Assembly (NCBI GenBank): GCA_016280635.1
Contig: JAEEHC010000084.1
Location: 43,809 to 107,808, forward strand
Source of the DNA: Erysipelotrichaceae bacterium
GTDB taxonomy: Bacteria > Bacillota_I > Bacilli_A > Erysipelotrichales > Erysipelotrichaceae
Length of the DNA: 64,000 nt
Direction of reading: 5' to 3'
Every line of letters begins with the position of its first letter. Position 1 is the first letter of the stretch. The notes beneath the pieces were generated by a model. That model had not been told where the DNA came from, made no database searches, and saw only the letters and a program-made list of their open reading frames with translations. Below are positions 25,775 through 35,108 of this stretch, in pieces. Both the position numbers and the translations under genes were made by a program.

Positions 25775-26674
25775 TTAAGAGTGCTGATCCTGAAAATTCA
25801 GGAAAGCACCGATCTGGTTGGCTTCATTATAGAACCGGCAGGGTATGATCTGCAGATGAGGGGTAAAATGGCGTGAACCGGCCGGACTGATGGCCCAGAG
25901 CTCATCATATTTTCTTCTGATCGTTTCGCTGACCAACGGCTGGCGGCTGATGCCTCCGCCGATGGCCGCCTTTTCCAAATCCAGCAGCCAGTCAAGGTTG
26001 TAGAGCTGGATGGCAATGTTGGTGCACAGCTCATCGAGTGCCCTTTGGGCCTGCGGATCTTCAGGCAGACGGCGGAAAAACTCTATGCCATCGATCAGCC
26101 GGCTTTCTCCGCTTAACTGGCGGTAGCGTTCCAACAGATAGCTGGTGGAGCAGTTGCTGCCGAGATGGGTGCTCTCATCGCCAAAGGTGCTGGCCTGCGT
26201 GGCAAGATAACTGTATTCGCCGGCTGAAAAATGCGGTCCGCGGACGAGCTGCCCGTTGATGATCAGCCCGCCGCCCACACCGGTTCCGATGATGAACACG
26301 GCAGCGTTGAGACAGCCCTTAAGGCAGCCGAAGCGGTATTCCGCTAAAGCGGCAGCCTTACCGTCATTTTCGATCGCGACAGGACAGCCGCAGCGGCGGG
26401 AAATGGCAGATGCGACTTCTGGGTCATGGGGATAACGCAGCACGCCTGAACTGAAGTAATGGCCGCGTTCAGGATCGATGATCCCGGGCATGGCGATGGC
26501 AATGCCTTCAACTTCCTGACGGACCGGCTGATGAATCTCGCTGATGGTATCAAGAAAGCTTTCAAAGCTGTCCATGGGGGTAGGCCTGCTTCCCTGATGG
26601 GAGGAGTTCATCTTGTCATCCATGACGGCATGCTTGATGGCGGTAGCGCCGATGTCAATGGTCAGCAGCTTCAT
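25775..26674 (-). CDS. ROK-family sugar kinase-like protein
   Basis: 299 residues with the ROK fold: DIGATAIK at the N-terminus (phosphate 1), ENDGKAAALAE with the catalytic Asp104, and GTGVGGGLIINGQLVRG with an EYSYL segment. The zinc motif CxCGxxGCxE seen in most ROK kinases and regulators is missing; the corresponding region reads GSNCSTSYLLERY. It lacks an N-terminal HTH, so it is a kinase rather than a repressor. The phosphorylated sugar is unknown. It starts 3 bp after a methyltransferase, with AAAGGATG as ribosome binding site. Confidence 0.85.
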   Translation of the reverse strand: MKLLTIDIGATAIKHAVMDDKMNSSHQGSRPTPMDSFESFLDTISEIHQPVRQEVEGIAIAMPGIIDPERGHYFSSGVLRYPHDPEVASAISRRCGCPVAIENDGKAAALAEYRFGCLKGCLNAAVFIIGTGVGGGLIINGQLVRGPHFSAGEYSYLATQASTFGDESTHLGSNCSTSYLLERYRQLSGESRLIDGIEFFRRLPEDPQAQRALDELCTNIAIQLYNLDWLLDLEKAAIGGGISRQPLVSETIRRKYDELWAISPAGSRHFTPHLQIIPCRFYNEANQIGAFLNFQDQHS

Positions 26675-26677
26675 GGC

Positions 26678-27271
26678 TCATCCTTTCTTCTGCCAGGAAA
26701 GCAGATAGCGGTAATGCAGGCCATAGCGGATCCTTGCTCCGGGCAGCATCTGGCTGACGACGCTGCGGACATGCCTCATATCCGGCAACGCGTAGGATGT
26801 CGGGATGCCTAGTTGCTCAGGGGCTTTCATGTGATGAAGCCGGGAACTGATCAGCGAGGGAACGACTCGCAGTCCCTCAATGATGTGATCCTTCAGAGAG
26901 AAGGGATCAGCCAGACCGACAATGATGATCCGGCCTTTTTCGTTGAGCAGATCAACCGCTTTTCTGAGTGAGGAACGCATCTCCATGTGATGCAGGGAGG
27001 CCACAAAGATCACGGCATCGAATCTGGCGTCAGATTGGAAATCGGCAAAGCTGCAGCAGACAAACCGGCAGTTTTCCGGGGCGCTGTTTCTGGCAGCGGT
27101 AAGACACTGCTCATCGATATCGATGCCAACCAGCGTTTCCGCACTGTCGCTGAGAAAACGCAGCAGCGAACCGTCACCGCAGCCGACATCCAGAACGGCT
27201 TTGCATCCGGACAGTTGTTTTTTGATCCAGCCATAATAGGCGGTATTGTGATTCCAGTAAGGCAGCGTCAT
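26678..27271 (-). CDS. class I SAM-dependent methyltransferase
   Basis: 197 residues. SAM-binding motif I is DVGCGDG (28-34), the acidic motif II is VGIDID, and the post-motif reads DAVIFVASLHHME, as in Methyltransf_11/25 enzymes. The substrate is unknown. AAAGGAG precedes the ATG. It overlaps the upstream membrane-protein gene by 4 bp (ATGA) and is followed 3 bp later by the ROK gene, so the three form one operon. Confidence 0.88.
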   Translation of the reverse strand: MTLPYWNHNTAYYGWIKKQLSGCKAVLDVGCGDGSLLRFLSDSAETLVGIDIDEQCLTAARNSAPENCRFVCCSFADFQSDARFDAVIFVASLHHMEMRSSLRKAVDLLNEKGRIIIVGLADPFSLKDHIIEGLRVVPSLISSRLHHMKAPEQLGIPTSYALPDMRHVRSVVSQMLPGARIRYGLHYRYLLSWQKKG

Positions 27272-27741
27272 TTCTGTCTCCTTTCCTGCGCTCTGACTTC
27301 AGCATCTCTGAAGGCGATTCTGGTAAACAGCGGGGTGAAGATGAAAACCAATCCAAAGGCGGCGGTCAGGCTGATCAGAAGAGACGGCAGCCACATGGAC
27401 GCGAAGGTTATCGGAGCACCGTGTGCCCGGGCTTGCCGGTAGGCCAGGTATGTCATGACGGTGGTCATGAGCGGGGTGTAGATGACATCGGAGAGAAGTG
27501 CTTCCGCTGCTCGGGCCTTCAGGGATCCGGGCTGCAGTTTCAGCCTGTTCACCAGCTGAGTTCCCAGCTGCTTAACGGGGACAGCCAGACCAAGAAGGAA
27601 ACTGAAGGAAAAACTGATGAGGACATTGGTGAAAAAACCGGGCAGAGTAAACTTCCGTGCCGACAGCAGGCCAATCAGAGAAAGAGTGATGCTCATGGCT
27701 GCGCCCATCATAAAGCTCATCTTCAATCCCGCTTTTTTCAT
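27268..27741 (-). CDS. multi-pass membrane protein, DUF2798-like
   Basis: 157 residues with about four membrane helices in two similar halves, each containing a segment like FFTNVLISFSFSFLLGLAVP or SLLISLTAAFGLVFIFTP. This internal duplication is the pattern of DUF2798 proteins, which have no known function. It overlaps the methyltransferase gene by 4 bp. It has no visible cofactor sites. Confidence 0.65.
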   Translation of the reverse strand: MKKAGLKMSFMMGAAMSITLSLIGLLSARKFTLPGFFTNVLISFSFSFLLGLAVPVKQLGTQLVNRLKLQPGSLKARAAEALLSDVIYTPLMTTVMTYLAYRQARAHGAPITFASMWLPSLLISLTAAFGLVFIFTPLFTRIAFRDAEVRAQERRQK

Positions 27742-27788
27742 TTTCCATTCCTCCGGGCAGTTGTGACTGCGGATTTTCTTTGATTAAG

Positions 27789-28388
27789 TTATCTTCTGTC
27801 TGCTGGCTTTGTTGCGGTCAGCTGATACATCTCTTCGTTGTCGATGACGGTTTGAACATCAAGAAACTCAGTCATGATCTCCGCCAGCTGTATTGCCGGC
27901 TTCAGCGGCTTCTTTATCTCTGGGGAGACGTTGCGATGATGATTGTTGATCCTTTCCCTGCTCATGCCGTGAGCGATGGTCAGCCGGCCGTTTTCCCTTA
28001 ACAGTTCAGCCAGCTTGCTGATGAGCTGGCAGTCATCAGGAAAATGCGGCAGGGCATTATAGACGACAATGCGGTCATAGAGCTGACCCGGGTTAAATTC
28101 ATTCACATCACCGCAGATTATGGTTACCTTTTCTTCAGTTAAAAACTTATCCCTGGCGATCGCGCACATCTTTTCGGACAGGTCAATGGCGGTAACGGCG
28201 GCAACCTGTCTTTCCAGATAATAGGGAATCAGCACGCCGGTGCCGCAGGCGACATCAAGAACTTCAACGCCTTCATTTACCTGAGCGTTGTCCAATATGG
28301 TATTAATGATGCGGTCGTTACGAACCATTCCCTCATCCCAGCTATCAGCTCGGCAATCGAAGAAATCCCTGATCATCTGAATATTCAT
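27789..28388 (-). CDS. class I SAM-dependent methyltransferase
   Basis: 199 residues with motif I DVACGTG (45-51) and motif II TAIDLS, resembling UbiE/Methyltransf_11 enzymes. The start is set at 28388 (MNIQMIRDFF): a longer frame to 28445 would translate through the terminator hairpin of tex. The ribosome binding site is poor, and a TAAAAT -10-like hexamer lies a few bases upstream of the ATG on the minus strand, so the leader would be very short. It is not obviously related to the neighbouring methyltransferase at 26678. Confidence 0.82.
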   Translation of the reverse strand: MNIQMIRDFFDCRADSWDEGMVRNDRIINTILDNAQVNEGVEVLDVACGTGVLIPYYLERQVAAVTAIDLSEKMCAIARDKFLTEEKVTIICGDVNEFNPGQLYDRIVVYNALPHFPDDCQLISKLAELLRENGRLTIAHGMSRERINNHHRNVSPEIKKPLKPAIQLAEIMTEFLDVQTVIDNEEMYQLTATKPADRR

Positions 28389-28407
28389 ATACTCAATTTT
28401 AGCACAG

Positions 28408-28432
28408 AAAACCCCTGACGCATCATCAGGGG
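28408..28432 (-). terminator. Rho-independent terminator of tex
   Basis: On the minus strand CCCCTGA (28432-28426) pairs with TCAGGGG (28418-28412) around a 7-nt loop, followed by TTTTC. It lies about 30 bp after the tex stop. Confidence 0.75.
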
Positions 28433-28462
28433 CCCTGATAGACAATATGTTAAGAGATATGA

Positions 28463-30604
28463 TTACTGCCGGATGAGTTCCAGCTGTACCTTTCCTCTTT
28501 CCAGGTCAATGCCGTAGACTTCCACTTCAACGATGTCACCTACGGAGAGGATCTCGGAGGGAACCGGATTTCGGCCCTGCCCCATTTTGGACTTGTGAAT
28601 GAGTCCGTCATCATGCAGGCCGACGTCGACGAAGGCGCCGAAGTCCACGACGTTTCTCACTACGCCCTGCAGCCGGTCGCCGACATGCAGATCGGACAGT
28701 TCAAGAACGTCAGACCTTAAGACCGGACCGTCATACTGGTCACGGTAGTCCCGTAATGGGGTTTTGAGAGAAGCAATGATGTCGTTAAGGGTATATGAGT
28801 CAACCTTGACCTGGCCGGCCAGTTTTTCTCTGTCCAGTTTATCCAGCGTATCAGCCAGTTGCCGGGAGCCCAGGGGCAGATTGCCGGCCATGGCCCAAAC
28901 GGCCTTGGCCGCCGGGTAGCTTTCCGGGTGGATCTCGGTTGCGTCCAGAGGTTCGCAGCCGTCCGGTACCCGTAAGAAGCCGGAAGCCTGCTGGAAGACC
29001 CGGTCAGTAAATCGCTTTACTTCCATAAATTCCTGACGGTCAGTGAAACGGCCATGCTGATTGCGATAGGCAACGAAATTCTCGGCGACCGCCTTGTTAA
29101 AGCCGGAGATGTGAGCCAGCAGTTCCCGGGAAGCGGTATTGGCGTCGACGCCTACCCGGTTGACGACCTTTTCCACCGCGAAGTCCAGTCTTTCCTCAAG
29201 CTGCTTCTGCGGTAAATCGTGCTGATACTGGCCGACACCGATGCTCTTGGGGTCGATCTTGATCAGCTCCGCCAGAGGATCCTGGATCCGTCGGCCGATG
29301 GACACTGCTGATCTTTCCTCGACATGGAGGTCAGGGAACTCAGCCCGGGCCAGCTCAGAAGCGGAATAAACGGAAGCGCCGGCTTCAGAGACCAGGGTGA
29401 ACTGAACATTCAGTTTGTTTTTCCTGATCAGCTCACTGACAAAGGCTTCGGATTCCCGGGAAGCGGTGCCGTTACCGATGGCGATGATCTCGATCTTATA
29501 GTCGCTGATCAGCTTAAGCATGATCTTTTCCGCTTCGGCCTTCTTGCTGACCGGCGGATGGGGGAAGATCTTGTCGATCTTCAATACCTTGCCGGTACGG
29601 TCCAGAACCGCAAGCTTGCAGCCGGTGCGGTAGGCCGGGTCAAAGCCCAAAACATTTCTGCCGGTTAAGGGCGGCTGTAAGAGCAGTTTTTCCAGATTGC
29701 CGGAGAAGACCTCAATTGATTTCTCCGCGGCTTTGTCGCTGAGCTCTCCCCAGACTTCATTCTCTACGGAAGGAAAGGCCAGCCGTTTGAGTCCGTCGGT
29801 TACCGCCAACGCTATCTGCTCATCGGCAATGGTATAGCGGTCATGGGTCAGTCCCTTCAGACAGTAGGAATTCAGATAATCAGTATCGTATTCAAAGGAA
29901 ACGGTGATGACCTTTTCCTTCTGGGCCCGGTTGATGGCCATGACGCGGTGGGCTTCAATGAATTTCAGTTTTTCTCTGTGGTCGTAGTAAAGCTGATAGA
30001 CTTTCTTTTCATCGGGATTATCCTTCTTGACCTTGGTCTGGACAAAGCCGTAGTTAAACAGGGAATCGTAGATCTTCTTTCTGAACTTCGGATCATCGGA
30101 GACCTTTTCAGCGATGATGTCCCGGGCGCCCTGCAGAGCTTCTTCAACTGTTTTTACTTCTTCGTTCAAGTACTTTGAAGCCTGCTGTTCAACGCTGCCC
30201 CTGTCCGGCAGGGAAAGAAGCCAGTCAGCCAGCGGCTGCAGGCCCTTTCTTGCCGCCTCGGTCGCCCTGGTCTTACGCTTCTGCTGGTAAGGACGGTAGA
30301 TGTCTTCCACTTCCTTCAGCTTTGTGCAGGCCAGAACCGCCTGGCGGATCTCGTCGGTAAGCTTGCCTTGGGCTTCAATGAGCCTCAGGACATCCTGCTT
30401 GCGGTTTTCCAGACTGACCTGGTATTCATATTGCTTGGAAATGGCCCTGATCTGCTCTTCGTCGAGTGATCCGGTCCTTTCCTTACGGTAGCGGGCAATA
30501 AAGGGGACCGTGTTGCCCTCTTCCAATAATTTAAGGGTTTCCTCGATCTGCCTGACACTGACATGCAGGACTTCGGAGATTTCCCTGATAAGCTGTTGTT
30601 CCAT
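28463..30604 (-). CDS. tex: Tex-family RNA-binding transcription accessory protein
   Basis: 713 residues, the normal Tex length. An N-terminal HTH-like region (MEQQLIREISEVLHVSVRQI) is followed by the YqgF-like RNase H fold domain (GFDPAYRTGCKLAVLD), helix-hairpin-helix segments (ELLAHISGFNKAVAENFV) and a C-terminal S1 domain (GDRLQGVVRNVVDFGAFVDV). Tex/Spt6-like proteins act with RNA polymerase or the ribosome. The ATG at 30604 follows GTGAGGTG; the longer upstream frame has no such site. It is divergent from glgC. Confidence 0.94.
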   Translation of the reverse strand: MEQQLIREISEVLHVSVRQIEETLKLLEEGNTVPFIARYRKERTGSLDEEQIRAISKQYEYQVSLENRKQDVLRLIEAQGKLTDEIRQAVLACTKLKEVEDIYRPYQQKRKTRATEAARKGLQPLADWLLSLPDRGSVEQQASKYLNEEVKTVEEALQGARDIIAEKVSDDPKFRKKIYDSLFNYGFVQTKVKKDNPDEKKVYQLYYDHREKLKFIEAHRVMAINRAQKEKVITVSFEYDTDYLNSYCLKGLTHDRYTIADEQIALAVTDGLKRLAFPSVENEVWGELSDKAAEKSIEVFSGNLEKLLLQPPLTGRNVLGFDPAYRTGCKLAVLDRTGKVLKIDKIFPHPPVSKKAEAEKIMLKLISDYKIEIIAIGNGTASRESEAFVSELIRKNKLNVQFTLVSEAGASVYSASELARAEFPDLHVEERSAVSIGRRIQDPLAELIKIDPKSIGVGQYQHDLPQKQLEERLDFAVEKVVNRVGVDANTASRELLAHISGFNKAVAENFVAYRNQHGRFTDRQEFMEVKRFTDRVFQQASGFLRVPDGCEPLDATEIHPESYPAAKAVWAMAGNLPLGSRQLADTLDKLDREKLAGQVKVDSYTLNDIIASLKTPLRDYRDQYDGPVLRSDVLELSDLHVGDRLQGVVRNVVDFGAFVDVGLHDDGLIHKSKMGQGRNPVPSEILSVGDIVEVEVYGIDLERGKVQLELIRQ

Positions 30605-30722
30605 AACTAGCACCTCACTATCACGATACACGCAAATGTTCATTTTAAACAGTCTTGACTTATGCAAAGAGACAAAAAAGAGAAAAAGGAAAAATCGGCA
30701 AAACATAACGGTTAATGTGTTG

Positions 30723-30728
30723 TATAAT
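30723..30728 (+). promoter_or_regulatory. -10 element upstream of glgC
   Basis: TATAAT at 30723-30728 is a perfect -10 hexamer, 53 bp before the glgC start in the 176-bp gap shared with the divergent tex gene. No good -35 box is seen at the matching distance, which may mean activator dependence. Confidence 0.5.
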
Positions 30729-30780
30729 GGTCTTGTAAGCGTATACACACAATAATACCAATAGATAAGGTGGCGATGAA

Positions 30781-31902
30781 ATGAAAACAGAAATGCTAGC
30801 GATGATATTGGCCGGTGGACGTGGGACCAGACTTTTTGATCTGACCAAAAAGGCAGCAAAACCGGCTGTTTATTATGGCGGAAAGTATCGTATTATTGAC
30901 TTCCCATTGAGTAACTGCGCTAACTCCAATGTGGGAATTGTAGGCGTGCTGACTCAGTATGAGTCGATCCTGTTAGGCTCTTACGTATCCAGAGCTTCCC
31001 TGTGGGGCCTGGATGGCCGGGACAGAGGCACCTTCGTTCTGCCTCCCCGGGAAACTGACAGCGGTTTCTCATCCTATGCCGGCACGGCGGATGCCATTTA
31101 TCAGAACATTGACTTCATGGATCAGTACAATCCGGAATACGTGGTCATCCTCTCTGGCGACCATATCTACAAGATGGATTATGATGACATGCTGAACTTC
31201 CATAAGGCCAACAACTGCGATGTTACCATCGCCGGTCTGACCGTTACCTATGAAGAAGCGACCCGCTTTGGCATCATGAACACCCGGGAAGACAATCGGA
31301 TCTATGAATTTGAAGAGAAACCGGCTCACCCGAAGAACAATCAGGCTTCCATGGGCATTTACATCTTCACTTATTCCGTGCTGAGAAAGGCGCTGATCGA
31401 AGACCATGCCGTTGAGACTTCCAGCCACGACTTCGGCAAGAACATCATTCCCAACCTGCTTAATGAAGGCAAGCGGCTGTTTGCCTATCCGTTTGCCGGC
31501 TACTGGAAGGATGTCGGAACCATTGATTCTCTCTGGGAAGCCAACATGGACCTGCTGGATCCCGCCAACCCACTGGGACTGGGCGATGAGAAGTGGAAGA
31601 TCTATACGGAAGACTTCCCGGAACTGCCGCAGTTCATTACCGACAACGCTGAGATCGAAAAAGCACTGATCAACCAGGGCTGCTATGTTGACGGCAAGGT
31701 CAAGGGCAGCGTGCTGTTTGGCGGCGTCAAGGTCAAGAAGGGCGCCCAGGTAATTGATTCGGTCATCATGCCCAATGTCACCATTGAGGAAGGTGCCGTC
31801 GTCAGAAAATGCATAGTCGCTGAAAACCTGACCATTAAGGCCGGCCATCAGATTGGTGACGGCAAGAAGGTTCAGCTGATTGCCAAAGAGGAGGATTGTT
31901 AA
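30781..31902 (+). CDS. glgC: glucose-1-phosphate adenylyltransferase, catalytic subunit
   Basis: 373 residues. Makes ADP-glucose from ATP and glucose 1-phosphate. The nucleotide-binding loop GGRGTRL (12-18), the [17 protein letters not shown] segment, [10 protein letters not shown] and the YWKDVGT segment are intact, and the C-terminal left-handed beta-helix follows. AAGGTGG precedes the ATG. It is the first gene of glgC-glgD-glgA. The enzyme class is normally allosterically controlled. Confidence 0.97.
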   Translation: MKTEMLAMILAGGRGTRLFDLTKKAAKPAVYYGGKYRIIDFPLSNCANSNVGIVGVLTQYESILLGSYVSRASLWGLDGRDRGTFVLPPRETDSGFSSYAGTADAIYQNIDFMDQYNPEYVVILSGDHIYKMDYDDMLNFHKANNCDVTIAGLTVTYEEATRFGIMNTREDNRIYEFEEKPAHPKNNQASMGIYIFTYSVLRKALIEDHAVETSSHDFGKNIIPNLLNEGKRLFAYPFAGYWKDVGTIDSLWEANMDLLDPANPLGLGDEKWKIYTEDFPELPQFITDNAEIEKALINQGCYVDGKVKGSVLFGGVKVKKGAQVIDSVIMPNVTIEEGAVVRKCIVAENLTIKAGHQIGDGKKVQLIAKEEDC

Positions 31903-31903
31903 G

Positions 31904-33016
31904 ATGTTTAAATGTCTGGGTATTGTAACATTTGAAAACGATCGTCACGAGATTGAAGGCATGAGCCGCTACCGCACCATTCCGGCAATGTCTTTCCTGG
32001 GCCGCTACCGCATCATTGACATTGTCTTAAGCAACATGGTCAATTCCGGCATCGACCACATCAAGATCCTGACCAAGAACAAACCGAGATCGCTGATTGA
32101 ACACCTCGGTTCCGGATCGCAGTACAACATCAACTCCAAGAGCGGTTCCCTGCAGATCCTCTACACTGACGAGCCGGTAACCAACCCGCTGTACTTTACC
32201 GATCTGGCGCTGTTAAGGCAATATGCCAATACCATCGCCGACAGCAAGCAGGACTATGTCCTGATCGCTCCCAGCTTCATGATCAACCGGATCAACTTTC
32301 AGGACATGATCGCTCAGCACGTCAAGAGCGGCGCCGACATCACCGTAGCCTACAAGAACATCGATGATGCCGACACCAACTTCTTAAGATGCCACAAGCT
32401 GACCTTTGAAGGTGAGCACATCGTTGACTCCAACCTCAATCAGGGTGACGAGAAGAACGCTCCGATCTCCCTGGAGACCTATGTCATGAGCACTGACTTC
32501 TTCCTGAAAGTCCTGAAGAACGCTGCCAAGGTTTCCGCTCTGTATACCCTGAAGGAATTCCTGACCGCGCAGGCTCGCAAGATGAAGGTTGTGGGCTACC
32601 AGTACAAGGGTTACCTGAGCTGCATCAACTCCCTGAAGAAGTACTTTGACACTAACATGGAACTGATCGACTACGACAAGGCCATGGAACTGTTTGACAA
32701 GGACTGGCCGATCTATACCAAGACCAATGACTCCTCGCCGACCTTCTATTCCCAGGATGCCAATGTCCATCATTCCCTGATCGCCAATGGCTGCGCGATA
32801 AGGGGAACGGTTGAAAACTGCATCATCGGCCGGGGTGCCAAGATCCATAAGGGCGCCGTGGTCCGCAACTCGCTGATCCTGCCTCAGGCGGAGATCTTCG
32901 AGGGTGCCCATATCGAATACGCAGTCATTGACAAGCATGCGGAAGTCAAGTATGTCAAGGAGATCATCGGTTCCGAAGAGAACCTGATGTATGTAGCCAG
33001 AAGGGATACCGTCTGA
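31904..33016 (+). CDS. glgD: glycogen biosynthesis protein GlgD (GlgC-like regulatory subunit)
   Basis: 370 residues, paralogous to GlgC (GRYRIIDIVLSNMVNSGI, and a C-terminal beta-helix). It lacks the N-terminal GGxGTRL nucleotide loop; the equivalent part reads TFENDRHEIEGMSRYRT. That loss fits the GlgD role as a regulatory partner that forms a heterotetramer with GlgC in Bacillota. The ATG at 31904 follows GAGGAGGA, 1 bp after the glgC stop. It overlaps glgA by one base (TGATG). Confidence 0.95.
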   Translation: MFKCLGIVTFENDRHEIEGMSRYRTIPAMSFLGRYRIIDIVLSNMVNSGIDHIKILTKNKPRSLIEHLGSGSQYNINSKSGSLQILYTDEPVTNPLYFTDLALLRQYANTIADSKQDYVLIAPSFMINRINFQDMIAQHVKSGADITVAYKNIDDADTNFLRCHKLTFEGEHIVDSNLNQGDEKNAPISLETYVMSTDFFLKVLKNAAKVSALYTLKEFLTAQARKMKVVGYQYKGYLSCINSLKKYFDTNMELIDYDKAMELFDKDWPIYTKTNDSSPTFYSQDANVHHSLIANGCAIRGTVENCIIGRGAKIHKGAVVRNSLILPQAEIFEGAHIEYAVIDKHAEVKYVKEIIGSEENLMYVARRDTV

Positions 33017-34434
33017 TGAGAGGTGTCTTATACGCGGCCGCTGAAGGCCTGCCCTATATCAAGTCCGGCGGACTGGCCGATGTCATCGGCTCGCTGCCGC
33101 AGTGCATTGACCACGACAAGTATCAGGTCGCCGTTGTCATGCCGATGTACAAGAAGATCATCGACAAGTTCGAAATGGAAAAGGTCGCTGATTTCCCGGT
33201 GCAGTCCGGCATCATCAACAAGCAGGCTTCCCTGTACAAGGATGTCAGCAACGGCATTGACTACTACTTCATCCGCCAGGATGACTACTTCTACCGCGAC
33301 GGCATGTACGGCTTTGCCGATGACGGCGAAAGATTCGCCTTCTATTGCAAGGCCGTGCTGGAAATGCTGAAGTTCGTACCGTTCAAGATCGACATCATCC
33401 ATACCCATGACTGGCATACCGGCATGATCCCGATTCTGGCCAAGAAGGAATATACGGATGAGTACCACAACTCCATCAAGCATGTCTTCACCATCCACAA
33501 CCTGGCTTTCCAGGGCAACTTCCCGCGGGAACTGATGAACTGCTTCAACCTGCACAGCCGCTACTTTGACAACGGCGATCTGAAGTTTGACACCGGCATG
33601 AGCTTCATGAAGGGAGCCATCGTCTATGCCGACAAGATCACGACCGTTTCCAACAGCTATGCCGGGGAGATCCTTTCCCCGGAATTCGGTGAAAGACTGA
33701 ATGAAGCCCTCAGCTACCGCCGCAATGACCTCTGGGGCATTGTCAACGGCATTGACACCGACAGTTGGAATCCGGAGACCGACAAGAATCTGTTTGCCCA
33801 CTATTCCTTGAAGAACATGGCCAACAAGAAGAAGAACAAGAGAGACCTGCAGAGAAGACTGGGCTTAAGAGAAGATGACAATGTCCTGTTGATGGGCATG
33901 GTCTCCCGGCTGACTTGGCAGAAAGGCGTATCCCTGCTGATTGAAAAGATGAGCACCATCATGGGCCAGGACGTTCAGCTGATCATTCTCGGCACCGGCG
34001 ATAACTACATTGAAAACCAGCTCAAGCGCATTGAGTTTGATTACCCCCATCGGGCGGTCTTCTATTGCGGCTATGATGAGGCTCTTTCCCACAGCATCTA
34101 TGCCGGCGTGGACATGTTCCTGATGCCCTCGCTGTTTGAACCCTGCGGCATCTCCCAGCTGATCTCCATGCGCTACGGCACTTTGCCGTTAGTCCGTGAA
34201 GTCGGCGGCTTGCGCGACACCGTGGTTCCCTACAACGAATATACCAAGGCCGGAACCGGCTTTACCTTCAAGAACTTCTCCGGCGATGACTTCATCTACA
34301 TGATCAAGTACGCCATTGAGGTATTCTACTACCGCAAGGACGACTGGAAAAAGATGATGAAGAACGCCATGAAGGAAGACGTTTCCTGGCAGAAGAGCGC
34401 CCTGCTCTACGACCAGCTCTACAGCTGCCTGTAG
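33016..34434 (+). CDS. glgA: glycogen synthase (ADP-glucose dependent)
   Basis: 472 residues of GT5. The N-terminal substrate loop is KSGGLADV (16-23), the acceptor-binding HTHDWHTG segment follows, and the C-terminal catalytic region reads PSLFEPCGISQL. It elongates alpha-1,4-glucan from the ADP-glucose made by GlgC/GlgD. The start is coupled to the glgD stop. A terminator follows. The branching enzyme and phosphorylase lie 14-18 kb to the left, so the pathway is split into two transcripts. Confidence 0.97.
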   Translation: MRGVLYAAAEGLPYIKSGGLADVIGSLPQCIDHDKYQVAVVMPMYKKIIDKFEMEKVADFPVQSGIINKQASLYKDVSNGIDYYFIRQDDYFYRDGMYGFADDGERFAFYCKAVLEMLKFVPFKIDIIHTHDWHTGMIPILAKKEYTDEYHNSIKHVFTIHNLAFQGNFPRELMNCFNLHSRYFDNGDLKFDTGMSFMKGAIVYADKITTVSNSYAGEILSPEFGERLNEALSYRRNDLWGIVNGIDTDSWNPETDKNLFAHYSLKNMANKKKNKRDLQRRLGLREDDNVLLMGMVSRLTWQKGVSLLIEKMSTIMGQDVQLIILGTGDNYIENQLKRIEFDYPHRAVFYCGYDEALSHSIYAGVDMFLMPSLFEPCGISQLISMRYGTLPLVREVGGLRDTVVPYNEYTKAGTGFTFKNFSGDDFIYMIKYAIEVFYYRKDDWKKMMKNAMKEDVSWQKSALLYDQLYSCL

Positions 34435-34460
34435 GTCTGAGAACTCTCCAATCACAACTT

Positions 34461-34483
34461 AAGGCGGGAATCCCGCCTTTTGT
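34461..34483 (+). terminator. Rho-independent terminator of glgCDA
   Basis: AAGGCGGG (34461-34468), AAT, CCCGCCTT (34472-34479), then TTTTGT. It lies 26 bp after the glgA stop. Confidence 0.85.
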
Positions 34484-34495
34484 CTTGACCGTGAT

Positions 34496-34509
34496 ATTTC
34501 CCGGGAAAT
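34496..34509. promoter_or_regulatory. perfect Noc-binding site
   Basis: ATTTCCCGGGAAAT at 34496-34509 is identical to the Noc-binding consensus described in Bacillus subtilis. It lies in an intergenic region, 18 bp upstream of the -35 box of the next gene. A noc gene is present at 39110-39868. I saw no other full match in the window. Confidence 0.8.
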
Positions 34510-34527
34510 GAGCAACCGGGCGCTGAT

Positions 34528-34556
34528 TTGTTTCACCGGGGCAAATGTATTATAAT
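34528..34556 (+). promoter_or_regulatory. promoter of the repeat-protein/map operon
   Basis: TTGTTT (34528-34533), a 17-bp spacer and TATAAT (34551-34556), 27 bp before the first start codon. It would drive the two repeat proteins, map and the small membrane peptide. Confidence 0.75.
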
Positions 34557-34582
34557 TATCTATGCATGGGAGGGAGATTTTT

Positions 34583-35107
34583 ATGTCTTCAGGAAAAAAG
34601 ATAACAGTCGGCATGCTGATCCTGGCCCTGAGCGGTCTGCTTCTGGGCGGCGCGCTGGGATATGTGCTGACCCACACATACATGAGCAATAAGGTCCTTA
34701 ACGAGATGCTGAAGGAAGGCTATGTGCTGACCAATGACGCCACGGCTACGGCTGATGACATCGTCAACGGCAAGAGCGGCTTTGTGGACGGCCAGCTGGT
34801 CATGGGCAACATCCGGGTTTTTGATACTTCGGACGCTACCGCTACCTCATCAGTGATTGTCAAGGGCAAGACGGCATACATCAACGGGGAACTGGTTGTC
34901 GGTGCCCTGCCGGTAAGTTATGGCGAAGACATCATGCCTACCACTACCGGAATCAATGTCCAGGGAGGCCAGTATCTGGCTGAGGACATCATCATCAGAG
35001 GCTGTAAGGATCTGCTGGCTTCCAACATCCGCAAGGGTGTAGAGATCTTCGGCATTACCGGAACATATTACATCGAACCGGAGCCGGAACCGGATGGAGG
35101 TGAGTAG
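34583..35107 (+). CDS. membrane-anchored protein with tail-fibre-like repeats (first of pair)
   Basis: 174 residues. One N-terminal membrane helix (about 8-30) is followed by an extracellular part with two repeats of the form ATA-x-x-x-I-x-x-G-K-(S/T)-(G/A)-(F/Y)-(V/I)-(D/N)-G-x-L-V-x-G (52-76 and 84-107) and a C-terminal block KGVEIFGITGTYY. The repeat is like those found in phage tail fibres and minor structural proteins (TATAADI..GKTAYVNG..VTGT). No phage gene is nearby. GGGAGGGAG precedes ATG 34583. It is paralogous to the next gene, which starts 1 bp after its stop. The function is unknown. Confidence 0.8.
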   Translation: MSSGKKITVGMLILALSGLLLGGALGYVLTHTYMSNKVLNEMLKEGYVLTNDATATADDIVNGKSGFVDGQLVMGNIRVFDTSDATATSSVIVKGKTAYINGELVVGALPVSYGEDIMPTTTGINVQGGQYLAEDIIIRGCKDLLASNIRKGVEIFGITGTYYIEPEPEPDGGE

Positions 35108-35108
35108 G

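Noticed and set aside
28389..28445. N-terminal extension of the methyltransferase that ends at 27789
   Set aside because: The added codons cover the tex terminator hairpin and have no ribosome binding site.
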